DNA of 64,000 bases from Climacium dendroides (taxonomy: Eukaryota; Streptophyta; Bryopsida; Hypnales; Climaciaceae), in NCBI GenBank assembly GCA_950106755.1, contig OX467091.1, positions 27,359,538-27,423,537 on the forward strand, in the 5' to 3' direction. Both the position numbers and the translations under genes were made by a program. Of the stretch, positions 23,501-35,381 are shown piece after piece; positions within the stretch are counted from its first letter, which is position 1; each line of letters starts with the position of its first letter. The notes under the pieces are model-generated. The model saw only the letters and a program-made list of their open reading frames with translations, had not been told where the DNA came from and searched no databases.

Positions 23501-24750
23501 TAGCGGAAGTAGTGGGAGTTTGAGTGAAAGTCAACAGGGCTAGAAAATAATAAGGGAATGAAACGTGTTGGGCCCTGATTGGCTGGAGCGTTAATTTTAG
23601 GTTAGGATTTTGAGGGAGTAGTTTAGTATTTAAATCCGGGACTTCTTTGGTCCCGGTGTGCATCTTTATCTTATTTTCTTATATTCATGAGTACCTAGGA
23701 GTTCGCTCTTGGCGTGATTGAAACAAATCATAGTTGTGTGTACTTGACACTTGTCCGTGTTTTGGAAGTCCAGGCTGGAAAGTGAGTGTAAGTGGATACA
23801 AGGTGTACCCAGATGCTGAGTTTATCCGGTCTAGTATTGAATTAGTGCGTGTGGATGGAGGCAGAAGGGATCTCTAGTGTGGACTAGGAATGGACTCGGA
23901 AGGGAGTACGGATTGAGGACCACTCTCTGGAAAGAGTAAGGGTTAGCACGCCTCCGCAGCGCTCGTTTCCCCTCTCTTCCCCGCTAGTTCAGACCAGATT
24001 TAGGACTAACTCAGTAGGCTGTCGTTGTAGCATTGGTTAGGAGGAATTAGACCAGCTTGCGTGACCTGTTGGACACGACTGCGTTTCCTTTTCAATTGTG
24101 AGGACAGTTTGTTTTCTCATTTGTAGGATTTGAAAGTTTATTTTTGAAAGTTTGATCACATAGTGAATCTTCTGACACTTTAAAATCGGAGGGTAGGAGT
24201 TAAGCTTCCTTCCTAAATCCCAATTAAGCGGATCCCTCTTCGAGTGGTTAAAATCAACATGGTTACGAGTAGAGATCTGGACCGGATGTGAAAACTAGAG
24301 GTTAAGGTTAGATTTGTGGAAACGCGGATTCCGGTTACGGTCTGTAAAACGTAAATACATGTAACTACCAAAGGTATGTGAATAGAAGTGTTGGGAGAGT
24401 TACGGGGTAGTGTAAAGCTGTGGATAGTAAACTAACCAATTAGAGAGTCTGTGTGCTAAACAAGTGGGTGTTAGACCGGAATTAATCCGGTCAGTGTTGT
24501 TAGATCGGGAAGATCCGGTCTAAAGTGTATTAGTAATTGTTGGACCAGAGGGATTCGGTCGTGTTTATCCAAGGAAGCAAGGAGGCCAAGTGGAAGTTCC
24601 GGTCTATTGTTTTGCTTGGGGTTTTGTGTTTGTGTGTGTTTTCGTGACCATCACTCTACCATTTTCCGGTAATTGTGAATCTAGGAAATTCGATCTTCGT
24701 GGGAATGATACTCGAGTCACTTTAAGGCCTCTTTTAAGAAATATTGAGCC
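20520..24750 (+). mobile_element. CCGG-rich element, copy A (borders approximate)
   Basis: Dense ACCGG/CCGGT/CCGGA words set it off from its neighbours. It shares an ordered protein-coding region with copy B at 47.9-51.15 kb. A TATA-like TATTTAAATCC is at about 23,630. A CTTCGTGGGAATGATACTCG stretch near 24,697 recalls a motif seen near coding starts of some plant Ty3/gypsy and LARD-type elements, from memory only. I see no clear LTRs or TIRs. It sits between the left terminus of the outer element and the 3' end of its gene. Confidence 0.5.
21241..23328 (+). pseudogene. CCGG-element protein, copy A (broken)
   Basis: From the ATG at 21,241 it aligns with copy B: EL.EDL..MGC.G...(R/K)PW..KDE...RE, then R.T(V/I)TLANTIFGALSG.RKV(D/E)WG. 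It stops with TAG at about 21,748 (RD-stop). Stops then interrupt the YHLY block near 21,822 and 21,834. Further frames (21,880-22,239; 22,379-22,672; 22,735-23,328) give an acidic and basic, charged C-terminal part, some in other frames. No domain recognised; gag-like by size and layout (globular N-terminus, acidic linker, coiled coil), which is inference. Confidence 0.5.
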
Positions 24751-24816
24751 TTAGAGAAGGATTTTTGCTTTCCTGTACTACGACATCATGCTCCGTAATA
24801 AGCATAATGTGTTTTA

Positions 24817-25536
24817 CTACTGTGACATACTCTTCAACTTCTCATATGCCTTCAATATTTTCAGTCCTCTACTGTACCCAGTACAAATTGCGGACCGCTC
24901 TCGAATGATGTTCCACCTTTGCTTCTCCAAGGACCTTTCTTCCGCAGCATCCCATAAACGACGACTCCCTTCTGGTCGAGACTCTCCACTAAGACTTGAG
25001 CGTTGACGTTTTGGAACATTCAAGTATCTACGTCTGTGAATTGGAGGTAGTGGAACCTCCGGTGTGGTCGCCTCTGCAATATATATGGAAGAGCTTTGAG
25101 ATCGCTTCGTTTGGACACCTTCCGTCACTGAAGGAAGGCGGGGAAGAGAGGAAGCAATATTTGGATGCACTTGGCAAATCTCACTCGGAATGCCTAAAGT
25201 TATATTTGTTCCAATGCCTGGACAACCTTCCTCCCTGTAAAGCTTTCTTTGAGTCATTCGATCAGAAGTAGACGACAAAGCACGTTGGCCAACAAATCGC
25301 AGTGGCGACGGGGAGCAAGAAAGTCGCGGACGCGTCCTACCACTCGGAGGACTGTCGACCATGTTGTCCTCAATAGGCTTCGTCGAGAAATCCATGGTGG
25401 AATTTGCAGTAGCGGCCGAACATAATAAATTTCCAGTGCTGAGAATGATGTATTGCCCATAATCTAAGATAGAGTCAGCAGAAGCTGCACAAGCCAATCC
25501 ACCTTTCAGAACATGGGCCTCCAAAGTTCTCATCAT
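24817..25536 (-). pseudogene. Outer gene, last exon: Ser/Pro-rich C-terminal region
   Basis: A 239-residue open stretch after an acceptor (CTTGATAG/ATG). It shares STMDFS.KP..D..VDSPP.G, SPSPL and the C-terminal TGYS-G-LKA-EK-KS with the inner copy at 45,975-46,687. No known domain; rich in Ser, Pro and Arg. It contains no internal stop, unlike the inner copy. Whether it belongs to the same transcript as the HAD exon or a splice variant is uncertain, because the HAD exon itself ends in a stop. Confidence 0.55.
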
Positions 25537-25948
25537 CTATCAAGCAAAGAAAGGCATAGAAGAAGAACATAATTCAAATTGAGAAAACACTACCGCGCAA
25601 TACAGAAACCTAACAAAATAAGAACTAAAACAAAAGACAACACCCAACAAAAAGCTCAAAAGAACTTTGACATGTATATAAGCCAAGCATGTGCTGTTTA
25701 GGTCAGACCAACCTAAACTGCACAAGTTGAAACGAATGAAGTAGATCACACAACATATTGGAACAAAGCAGTTCAAACATATCACACACAAAATTGATAT
25801 CGCTTAAACGTTCAGAATGGTTTCATTCAATCCACTAGTCTACAAGTATCAATTAAAAAATAAGTATATACAATTTAAGGCGGACCGAGCTAAAATGCGC
25901 CAGTCTTGCACTCGAACTACACTTCCCTAGGAAACCATAGACCATGAC

Positions 25949-26749
25949 CTAACTCAAACTAGAGGAAGCGCGAACTACTTCCATTAGCACTTCGTACTCC
26001 TTGCGGTTCCTTTCATCACAAAGCATTCGTTGCCCAATTCTTCCAGGACCATTTTCCTTAAATGCCTTCAAACCTTGGTCTCGAGCTATGTGTAAACATT
26101 GAAACCAAGGAAGCAAAACATCAAAAAGAAAGGAGTCCCGCGGACCATTCCCTCTATAACTCCACGAATCAGGCAGTATGACATTATGAGGCCTGTTCAT
26201 TATATGCTTCACAGGACTGTCATCTACAATGACAGTATTGTCAGATGAGAAGCTTCCTCTTCTATCTTTAAATAACCGGTCTAGATTTTTGAGGAATAAG
26301 TCCTTGGCCGTTCCTGGTACTTTGAAATAGGTCAACCTTCCCAATCTATCTCTTTGTTTTAGTGTTTGGAAGGAGTCCTGCCCAAGTGTTTGGGAAGGCA
26401 GCAGTCCATCTCGGAAAAGATATTGAGAAATCAGTTCAGTGGTAGACTTCTTCATAGAACTCCACACTGAAATTGTTGCAAATTTTTGAAGCTCTATAAG
26501 GAAATTAGAGCAATGAGGTTGCACCCACACAGCCTTGGGTCCGACTAGCGTGGGCTCAGTTGCGGAGTGCGGCTGCGAGAAGTCTCTCAATTTTTTGTGC
26601 GACAATCCCTTGGACTTCCAATCTTCGTAGACACATAGAATGCCATTTAGGTCCAGGACAACATTGATCCACTTATCCACCACCCTGGACCTGAATGGAC
26701 GAACGACGCCCTCCGAAGTCCCTCCACGACGACATGGAAGACCGGATTC
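25949..26749 (-). pseudogene. Outer gene, HAD (FCP1/NIF-like) exon
   Basis: Begins after ACAACAG/GAATCC. VVLDLNGILCVYED is HAD motif I, with the usual second Asp of DxDx replaced by Asn, as in a group of plant NIF-like proteins. SVWSSMKKST is motif II. TVIVDDSPVKHIMN is motif III/IV with both Asp kept, followed by NVILPDSWSY. About 240 residues, close to a bare FCP1-like domain. Loss of the general acid/base Asp makes ordinary phosphatase activity doubtful. The exon itself is open to its terminal TAG. Confidence 0.7.
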
Positions 26750-26866
26750 CTGTTGTCAAAAGGAATAGAGCGAGGACAGTTAACATTCTGCACCTCCTCT
26801 TCTTGTCGACATTAGAATGATACGAATTCGAGAACCCGTGGACAATAGGGAAAAGAACATACCTAC

Positions 26867-28351
26867 CGCTGAGAGGACTCAGTAGGAACATCAGGCTCAA
26901 TCTCGGGTTGAATGTCAGTCGTAACCACCTTCTGCGATTCACTTTGAGGAGGTCCTAGCACCGACATTTCATCAACGGCAACAAACTCATTTTCCAACAC
27001 AAGAATTGATGGTACTACAGAAGAAGCGCGAGTTGTACAAACATTGAAAACATTCTGAAGCCCTACAATAGAAGAATTAAGATAGAATGTTGTGTAAGAC
27101 AACGATATATTATAGCCTCAACAAATGTGTGTTAAAATACAAAATTGATTACAAAATTTAGAACTCCATGGTTCAGTCCACTAGAAGTTTCCGTGTCCAT
27201 AAAAAAACTATGTACACTATATCTACAAATGCAACTCTAGAATACACATCAGCTCGAGTCGAGCTACAACAAATGACATCGAGTGATTACTTGGCACAAC
27301 TTGTTGGTGGATCATTGGCGCGATCGGTGCTACTCCCGGGCACTACCCCTTCTGGATCCACAGACAAGTTCTGCCCACTATCACATTACTGATCTCCCCT
27401 GGATATCCCCTCGCTTGCAGCTTGTGCGCCCTCTAAGGTCGATGTGATGTTCTTGGGCGATGAGGAACTTTGACCTCCACTTGTTTCTCTCACAGGAATA
27501 GGCGGAGGGATAAAATCCGGAGGCCCCGGTGGAAGAAACGGAGGCGCAACAGCATCCCTCTGCGGAACGGAGACAGCACTATCATTGGATCCTGATGGGT
27601 TGTTTCTGATGAGGAGTTGCTACGAAGTTGGTGGTGGTGGAAGCGTGGTAACAAGCTGGGCTTGATTTCTGTCCAAGTACGCTTGCCACATTACCCGATT
27701 ATGTTCACGCTCCTCCCTATTCAACCTTTGTTCCTCTAGGAAGGCTTGCACTAGACCCGCAAAGTTTTTAGTTGATTCTTTTTGGAACTCTAAATTTACC
27801 TCCCGGTCTCTCTTTTGTTCGCGCCTCATTTCCTCTTGCTGCTTCAATACCACTGCTAGCGACATTGACAAGGCCTGCATATGGTCCACCTTTTTTTTCT
27901 TAGCAGGCCTAGTTTTGGAAACCGGAGTTTCAGCATCCACAGGTTGAACTGCCGTGTTTTGCAGCCTTGTTGAGCTTGATGACCCTAAATTGGTCTGCGA
28001 TGCACGAGCACCTGACGTGGTGATTTCGTCAAACATGTTGTAATCCCCCTCAATGTCTTCTACATCGAAGTCATCCTCTTCCTCCTCATTTTCATCTTCC
28101 TCAACGTCTTCCTCCATACGCCTCTTCCCCCGGTTTTGGCCACGCGAGGCAGCAGTCTCCGAGCGACCCCTTGGTTTGGTCGAATCAGGGTTGGACTGTG
28201 ACTCATGTTGAGTCGATACAATGTCTTCGTCAACAGCATATGAGGAGTCGAGGAAGTCATCCTTGTCCAACGATAAACCGACCGTGGCAATATTTTGCCA
28301 GATGTCTGTTTCGCAATCCAGGACAGCAGCAAAAACATCTACCCAGCTCAT
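26867..28351 (-). pseudogene. Outer gene, acidic and coiled-coil linker exons
   Basis: The exon from 28,351 to 27,390 starts at GGCTGCAG/ATGAGC and completes the MTase-like fold (shared LDKDDFLD.SY). It then runs through a basic/acidic tract (KRRMEEDVEEDENEEEEDD), a nuclear-type KKKK stretch and a Glu/Gln/Arg-rich coiled coil (QQEEMRREQKRDREVNLEF). A TAG at 27,620 precedes a Pro-rich tail. A short exon (about 27,062-26,867) links to the HAD exon. No stand-alone function assigned. Confidence 0.55.
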
Positions 28352-28634
28352 CTGCAGCCAAATACAACATGCAGAATCTCAGAGTTATTGACTTGCAATT
28401 TAGGACGGTCCGACTTAAACAGCATTCAAGGAAGATAGGCTAGGATAGGAAAATAACGTCGACTATTATGACAATTAATCATTTAATTCCAGACTATCTG
28501 TACATTTTAGGGCGGTCCTCCCTAAACTGCAACTAGGTTCTAGAAATTGTTCATTTACTACAAGTAAACAGTAAGCGTCAAGTGTAGGTTTGCAGTTTAG
28601 GTCGGTCCGACTTAAATTGTAGCGATGTACTTAC

Positions 28635-29971
28635 CAGTGCAGCACATGTCAATTTGCTCCCAACAAAACTAGAGAATACGCTTGACCCCGGATGGCAGAA
28701 CTTCTTGATGATCCCTGCAGCTCCATAATATACATTCTAAACGGTAGCGCATTGTACCTCTTAGATTCTTTGTAAGTGATTGTATCCAGAGCTCAAAATT
28801 CCGGTTCAATCCGGATCTGCGTTGCCAGGTCTCTGCTTTGGAGAAAAATGAGCGGTACTTTCCTCAACGCCCTTGCTAAATTCGTTGGAAGATCATAAAG
28901 CCTCTCATTTTTTGCTAGGTAGTAATCGGAAAAACTCCGATTATATGTGCGTAAGACCCTGTTTTTCTCAACGAACCCGAGGACTTGAGATAAGTCGGTC
29001 CCGTCCTCGACGATGAACAACCAAGTCTTGACTTCTTCAAGCAAAGGTTCCTTCATTTGCTGCTGAGACATTAGTACTTCTAGGAAGAACAGCTTCTCCA
29101 TCGTAGAGCTCTCCTTCTCCAGCACTCCCGGAATCGATCGAAAATTGATCACTCCCAAACTGATTAGGCTCATTGTCTCTAGCGTCCAAACATCTGCCGG
29201 CTAGTTCTCTTGCGTATTGTAACGTATGCTGTAAGGACGCAAATGTGCGACCGACGAAGGAATGCAAAATTGGTTCTTCTTCTCCAGAAACACTTTGAAG
29301 AAGGCTTCTATCTTGGGATCGATGGTTGCTGCTGTCTTATTTCTCCCTTGGATTTGCTTGGTCATTGAAAAATATGCCTCACTTGGCCTTTCAAGCAACA
29401 AATTCATTGTTGCACTAGTGAAGCAGCGGCTCCTCTTGAACTGTCGCCAGTTCTCCGGAATGAGCTCATTCCTTGCATTGAACAAGTTGAGTTTTGGGTA
29501 GATCAGGTGAAACTCTATTTTTACCTTCTTCTCCCGCTTCACTCTCTCTACCCATTCCTTGGCGCTGTAGTAGTCTTGTACAGCCGTGGATACCGGTTTG
29601 ATTGTCACTTTCGGATATGGGTGGTGGCGATTTGGGCCGGAGCAATTGAGAATGTGCTTCGCCAATCTCTTCATATCGTCGTAGCTGAGATTTCCAAGGG
29701 GCCTGAAGAAGTCCCTTCTCATAGCACAACTTTCTTGTTTCCAGTTTTCCTTCTCCTTGAACTTCATCTTCGTCTCTAGATCGATGAGCTCCCCGTTTGC
29801 AACACTGATGATAACTTCGCTCCAGACCTCGTAAACATCGTCGGGTGTAGAAATTATTTTCAGTTCGTTTGTAAGCTTTAGCTTTTCGTCTGCACCCTTC
29901 TTCTTTGAGAGAGTGAAGCTTTTATTTACGTCAATCATAGCGAATCTGAGATTAACTGCCTTTTCAAAACT
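28635..29971 (-). pseudogene. Outer gene, methyltransferase-like exon
   Basis: Aligns with the inner copy over the region equivalent to beta-class N6-adenine MTases: LISLGVINFRSIPG at the motif IV place (no DPPY), TWLFIVEDGTDLSQVLGF, then after a frameshift near 28.71 kb KKFCHPGSSVFSSFVGSKL at the motif I (FxGxG-like) place. The intron falls just after motif I, as in the inner copy. TAG at 29,201 and TGA at 28,793 interrupt it. Motif matches are weak; MTase ancestry is inferred from order and from the clearer relative at 62.6-63.9 kb. Confidence 0.5.
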
Positions 29972-30479
29972 CTGCACAAGGATTGACTAGATTCATTAAC
30001 TTGTGATCTTATCATAAACTACACTGTAGAAGGAGCTCTCTCAGAGAGCAAGTACAAAACTGTAAGCATATGCAGTTTAGGGCGGTCCACCCTAAAATGC
30101 TTACCTTGTACTTTTGCGCTAGCGCAGTATGGGCTTTGCCTTGTTCTGAGGGTCCACCAGTTTTGTCTCCTTTTGGTGGTGCCGGTCTTCCCATGGAAAC
30201 CCACACAGTCCTTGCTTCCAAGATATTTGTTGCCCAAGATGGCGTAGTGGGCTGAAAGAACATCATATTCATTAAAATGGAGGATGGAGAGCCTCCCAAA
30301 ATAATGTTGTCCATTTTTAGGCCTACAATTCAAGTCGAGTTGAAGTGAGTTTAAATTGATGGAAACACAATTCTTTAGTTGTAAGTTATAATTTTCATTA
30401 AAATGGGAGTTCAAAGTCGCCTAGTACAATTTATAGTAGACAGAGAGAAAAGTCATTTTTTATATAAGTATCTATTGTG

Positions 30480-30600
30480 TCTAGTGCTGAACACCAAGTC
30501 ATGAGCTGAACGATTGGTTAGAAGAGGCTATTTATCTCATTCAGGTGGTCCGAGTTCGATTCCCATTGAATTCGTATGAACGACTGGAAGAAATACATGA
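30480..30600 (+). repeat. tRNA-like sequence, possible SINE head
   Basis: A GTTCGATTC box B lies at 30,554-30,562, with a box-A-like GATTGGTTAGAAG about 40 bp before it, the layout of a tRNA-derived pol III promoter. No acceptor stem pairs well, so it is not a working tRNA gene. No 3' border or duplication was found. It sits near the left end of the inner element. Confidence 0.35.
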
Positions 30601-31196
30601 CTTAGTACTGCTAAGTGAGCTTCGCAAGCAAGAAAGTTGTAACAACCAACCGGCCCCTATCCCAAATTGTGACAAGTGCTTCACACGTTAACAGAATAAA
30701 AAGTGGTCTTATCCACTACCACTTTTTTCCACTTCATATTCTTTTTCAAATGAGATGTACGAAGTGAATAAATGGGGAAATTGAATGGAAACATAGAGAC
30801 ATCTTTATAAATAAAGTAATAAAAAATATATTGAATACAACGTAAAAGCACATTTATTGTACAAGGTGCTTCATACTACAAAATCAAATTGTAAATCTCC
30901 AATCTATATATCTAATCTAGAGCAAACAAAATAGAATTAGATAAAATCCTTCTTGGTTATGCAAAAGCAAAACAAAAAAATAACACATCAAATCAAAATA
31001 TTGAATACAACACAAAATAATATGGATGATCCCTATGCCATGTCGTCCATCTTTAATCGGAATTGTACGCAGACAAACTTCCATTGATAACGTCGATCTG
31101 AGCAGATGGTATTTTAAGGACACATTCAATTGTGTCCTTCTTCACCCTAGACTTCCAAGCCGTCACCAATGAATTTGTTTCTTCCCAAACCGGATT
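30600..31196. other. 3' flank of the DUF7869-like gene
   Basis: AT-rich, no gene seen. Together with 30,348-30,480 it forms the left non-coding margin of the inner element. A lone alpha-like half site (CAAGTCGAGTTGAAG) is at 30,330-30,346. Confidence 0.4.
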
Positions 31197-33908
31197 CTAG
31201 GCCTCGTCCACTTTCCAACGCAAACCTTTTGTGGAGTCCCATCCAGTATAGTATTCTTGAACAATTCGTTCACGTGATGTGGGCCGAAAGTATTGAATCA
31301 ACACACAATTAGGATGATTGGGGTTTGCAAAAGGATCAGACAAGGCTTGCACAATCCATATAGGCTTTGCATCACCATCAACTGGTCGAATGGCTACAAA
31401 GTATCCTTTGAAAACATCACGAGCCACACGAAAAGATGGCAATGGGCGATTGCAGAGTTGCCCTAGAAAGGCATCGTCTTCACCAAATTCCTCACGCAAC
31501 TGACCATCGTCATCAAGTTCGTCTTCCTTCGTCGTTTCCACGCGAGTAGAAGGCCAAAAGCCGTCCTTCAATACAGTTGACAGTTCAATTGTCTCCTTCA
31601 AGGCCGCATTGACTGCTCGCCAGTAGAATACCAAGTGCTCGAACCGTCTCCGATATTCTCCACTTCCATCCTCATTGCACAATGCTTCCCAATACTTGAT
31701 GAAGCCAGATAACCCTTTGTAAATGTCATCCACACTTCGCATTGGGAGATGGACAACAGGCATCGGTTCCCCTCGAGGCCAAAGACTGCGTCCTTCGGTA
31801 TCCTCTCGCCATAATTTGATCCCTCCACCTTCCTCAGGGAGCCAATCACTATCCGTACAGTAGTGCTTGTACTTCATAATTGGAACACCTACTGAGTTTA
31901 GATAAAACTTGAATTGTTGTGCCTTTGTATGGCCAACAAGTACATCCTCTCCATCCAAAATGGAACCTTCTATGAAGGCTTTAAAATCTGGCACCTCCTC
32001 AATAAGGTGAGGAATTGTAGGTACAGAATCCACATCCATGAAGGACTTCATGAGAGATGGGATAGTAGGGAAGTTTTCTTTTTTCAACTGCATACTCCAC
32101 CTCCCAAACAAGGCATCGATGTCATCATGCGTATGACCCACCAACATGAAACTAATATAAACCTCACGGAAGATCTTCTTAGCAACAAGAAGGGACCAAA
32201 ACGCAAACACAAATATGTTCTTGTTGTCTCCCGTGGCGTTGTCCATTTGCACGTTTAGAACCGGAGGAAGGGAAGTCACCGGAATTGCAACTTCAGGTTC
32301 TGGCTGAAGAGAAGATTTGCAAACATCCGCTCCTTGTAGCAAGGCACGGAATAGAGGAGCGGAACCCGATCCAGCAAACAATTCCCGCGAGGAAAACTTC
32401 GGTGGAAGCTCAAGATCTCGAAAGAGTTTTGCTAACGACCTTACCGTGTAGTTTGAGTCATGAATGAAAACATCTAGACCATAATGTGCATAACGCACAT
32501 CACCGTGTCCATGAGCAATCATACCCGTCACGGAAACCGGTAGCTTCATAAGCCCATCAAGTTGTTTGCTTTTGTGAGAGAATACAGGGGATGCTGTTTT
32601 TGCATGATCCATTTTGTCATGCATGATTGTCAAACATTCATGAGGGTACGCGCTGGACTTATAGCGATTCGCGTAATATTGATCTCGATGTGCTCGAGCC
32701 GTAGCCAGATGATTGTATAATAGAAGAGTCCACTTCCGTTGTAAACCAATAACGGCAATCCTCCTCAAAGTTTGCAGTTTATCACATTTGGAGCACCTAG
32801 CAAAATTGTCCCCTGGCTTTTTGGCACTGAATTCAGGGAAGTTTAGTTTCCTAATATTGCTGACATTAGAAGCTGAGACTTCCTTTAGCCCGAACTCAGC
32901 ATTTGTTGCGTTGACCTTAGGAATAGTCTGCTTCCACGTGAAAGTAGCAGGCAAAACCATAGACACCTTCTTCTCTCCAGATGGAAGAGTGTGTGTACGA
33001 TGTAGCATGTGATCCACGGACTTCTCAAGCATGCACTTCAACATCACGATGGCTTGCAAAGTATGCTTCCTCGGCTTCTGTGTACCTAAGTTTCCATGAG
33101 GCTAAGTTTGATCACCTCTTGCAGCGAACCCTTGGAAACGATGGAATGTTGTTTCCGAGACACCAGCAATGTGTCGCCATGCTGACAAGCAAACATCAAT
33201 CCCTTCGACAGTCACCACCCTCTTGCCTTGAGCATCACAATGGACTTGACGATGCACGTCCAGTTTCATATGGTATCGGAACTCGAACGATGACTTGTAG
33301 TACATACGTTCACGGAAAGCCCAAATCTTCTACCTTGAAAATGGTTGAATGCAATTCTTAGAGCAGCAAGATTTGCTAGACACTGAATTGATAGACTCTT
33401 GAGTGAGCAGGTCCTTGGCCTTCACACACGTCTCAGGACGAGGATTTCTGACCGACGATGTATATGGTCTGGACGTTGAAGAGGAAGGTTGTGAGCGACT
33501 CGCTTCTCGACGATTATAATTGTCTCGAAGCTCGTGATCGCGAAGACTTGATCCATTCAAGAACACACGTTTGATAGGCCAAGCACGGAGAGAGTACCTC
33601 CAATCCACTGGAACATCTTCAGCATGCAGCGATTTAGAGATGTGAACCGCGATAAGGGAATCTCCAAGCGGGCCGTGAGAACCGAGGACAAGGTCGGAGT
33701 TCACACTGTGACAAATCCCCTCGGCTACAGGCAAATTGTCCATATTGTGAAGGATGACCACCTGCGTCATCCAAAGCCTTCGAGGAATGCCATCACAGTC
33801 AGGAATGTTGGTAGTCTCTTCCGGCTCGTTGTGAATCTCACCTTCATCGGAGGAGTACTCTGGCAACACTAACATTCCTTGCTCCATTACGTCTGTACAA
33901 GAAATCAC
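31197..33908 (-). pseudogene. DUF7869-like (RNase H-fold) protein of the inner element; possible transposase
   Basis: One frame of about 904 codons with two in-frame TAG codons (33,330-33,332 and 33,102-33,104). The N-terminal part matches the gamma copy at 1-793. It has Cys pairs (CCSKNC near 33.37 kb; CSKC near 32.79 kb). The core reads VQMDNATGDNKN (about 32,220-32,250), FAFWSLLVAKK, then VGHTHDDIDALFGR (about 32,110-32,145). The D-N...N and GHTH-D-D pattern is typical of DUF7869 proteins, thought to have an RNase H-like fold. As the only integrase-like protein in an element with TIRs and a TSD it is the best transposase candidate. That role is inference. Confidence 0.65.
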
Positions 33909-33981
33909 AAGCAGGTGAATAGACCAAAAGACGGAAGACTACAACGCATTTGGTAGTTGGAAGAGACTAGAGTAACTCAAT

Positions 33982-35381
33982 TCAACTCGTTCCGAGTTGA
34001 ATGTTAAGAACAGAATCACAGTACGTAGAACACTGAATTATAGAATTTCAATGCATAATTCCAGCCAGAACACGTCATATAGAACAAATAGAATTGGCAA
34101 ATATTATTTGGCTAAAATGCGGAATGCAATGTCCTATGGTTGTTTTAAGAGACAAAGACAATAATATCAAGCCCACATTAATTATAATTCATGAATGTGT
34201 GGAAAACATTCTAATACATGCCTTCATTGAATAATGTAATACATTAGATCCTAGATGTAATACGTGAGTATTAAAGATTCAACTCGCATTGAGTTAGAAA
34301 TACCCCTGATATAAAGATATAAAGTACTGGAAGAACTATCTGGACCGATGATTTGAAATTTTCTCAATTAGTATTTACATGTTTAGCAGGAGTGGCATCT
34401 ATTTAAGATCATTTTTAAACCGCAGAAATAATATTCAACTCAGCTCGAGTTGATTCCAGTTAAACCTTTTTAATAAGGAGAGGATCCAATAATAACATTA
34501 CCCTTAAAATTCAAGACCTGGAAATATTCAAATAGGCATTAAACTGGAGCCGAGTTAATTGGCGTTGAAGTTTCATCATTAAGAATAATGAGGCCAATAA
34601 ATTAAGTTTCTGAGAATTCACCAAGAATATCAGGATAAACGTTCAACTCGAGCCGAGTTGAATACCACGTGAACCGTATTCACCGAAAATCATAAAAAAC
34701 ATTAGATGTACCTAATACCAAGACCACTAGAACATCACCTATAGTCATCAAGAATTGATCAGTTGGTCTAGAGAATCAGATCAACTCGAGTCGAGTTGAA
34801 TACCGGGTAACCAACAGCCAAAGGCAATCAAATAGTCATTACAGAGTACGCCCGATTTAAAATGTCGGATTATCAAATCAACTCGGCTCGAGTTCAACTA
34901 TTCTTCCAGAATATCCATTTAACTCGACTCGAGTTGAACACAGGGTAACAAACAGCCAGAGTCAATCAAATAGTCATTACGGTTTACTTCATAGTCTAAA
35001 CCTCAAATTATCACATCAACTCGACTCGAGTTGAACTGTTGGTCCAGAATATCAGATCAACTCGGGCCAAGTTGATTCCAGGTAAACAACAGCCCAAGGT
35101 TTACATATAGCCATTGGACTTTAATTCGCAGTTAAAACGTCACATCATGAAATCAACTCGACTCGAGTTGAAGAGTTGCTCCAGAATATCCGTTCAACTC
35201 GAATCGAGTTGAAGACAGAGTTATCAGTGTCCAATGGTATTCTTATAATCATCACAGTATAAATCTCATTTGAAATGTCATTTGTCCCACATTTCAACTC
35301 GGCTCAGTCGAGATGAACAATAGCCCAATCATTCTTCAATATCAACAGGATTACATTGATTCATCTCGAGTCGAGTTGATT
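33982..35381. repeat. Alpha palindrome array 1 (about 14 sites), upstream of the DUF7869-like gene
   Basis: 19-bp dyads with core TCAACTCGANTCGAGTTGA near 33,982, 34,276, 34,432, 34,539, 34,641, 34,780, 34,876, 34,919, 35,015, 35,056, 35,152, 35,192, 35,291 and 35,359. Spacing is irregular, mostly 40-150 bp. The sequence between sites is not repeated, though AGAATATC recurs before several. Many arms are perfect, so the dyad is better kept than its surroundings. Confidence 0.9.

Larger units (their letters stand above)
25693..30100. repeat. Beta palindromes in introns of the outer gene
   Basis: Sites at 25,697-25,717, 25,873-25,895, 28,395-28,422, 28,504-28,530, 28,592-28,620 and 30,072-30,100. 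Consensus core is TTAGGGCGGTCCGCCCTAA, often extended by GCAG at the left and TGC at the right. Every one lies in a predicted intron, none in an exon. The 30,072 site is 5 bp downstream of the donor; the 28,592 site is about 10 bp from its donor. Confidence 0.8.

Noticed and set aside
30480..30600. Functional tRNA gene
   Set aside because: No convincing acceptor stem or anticodon arm; only the internal promoter boxes look tRNA-like.
33982..35381. CRISPR-like array
   Set aside because: Plant-like DNA, repeats are dyads with irregular spacing and degenerate spacers, and no cas genes occur.
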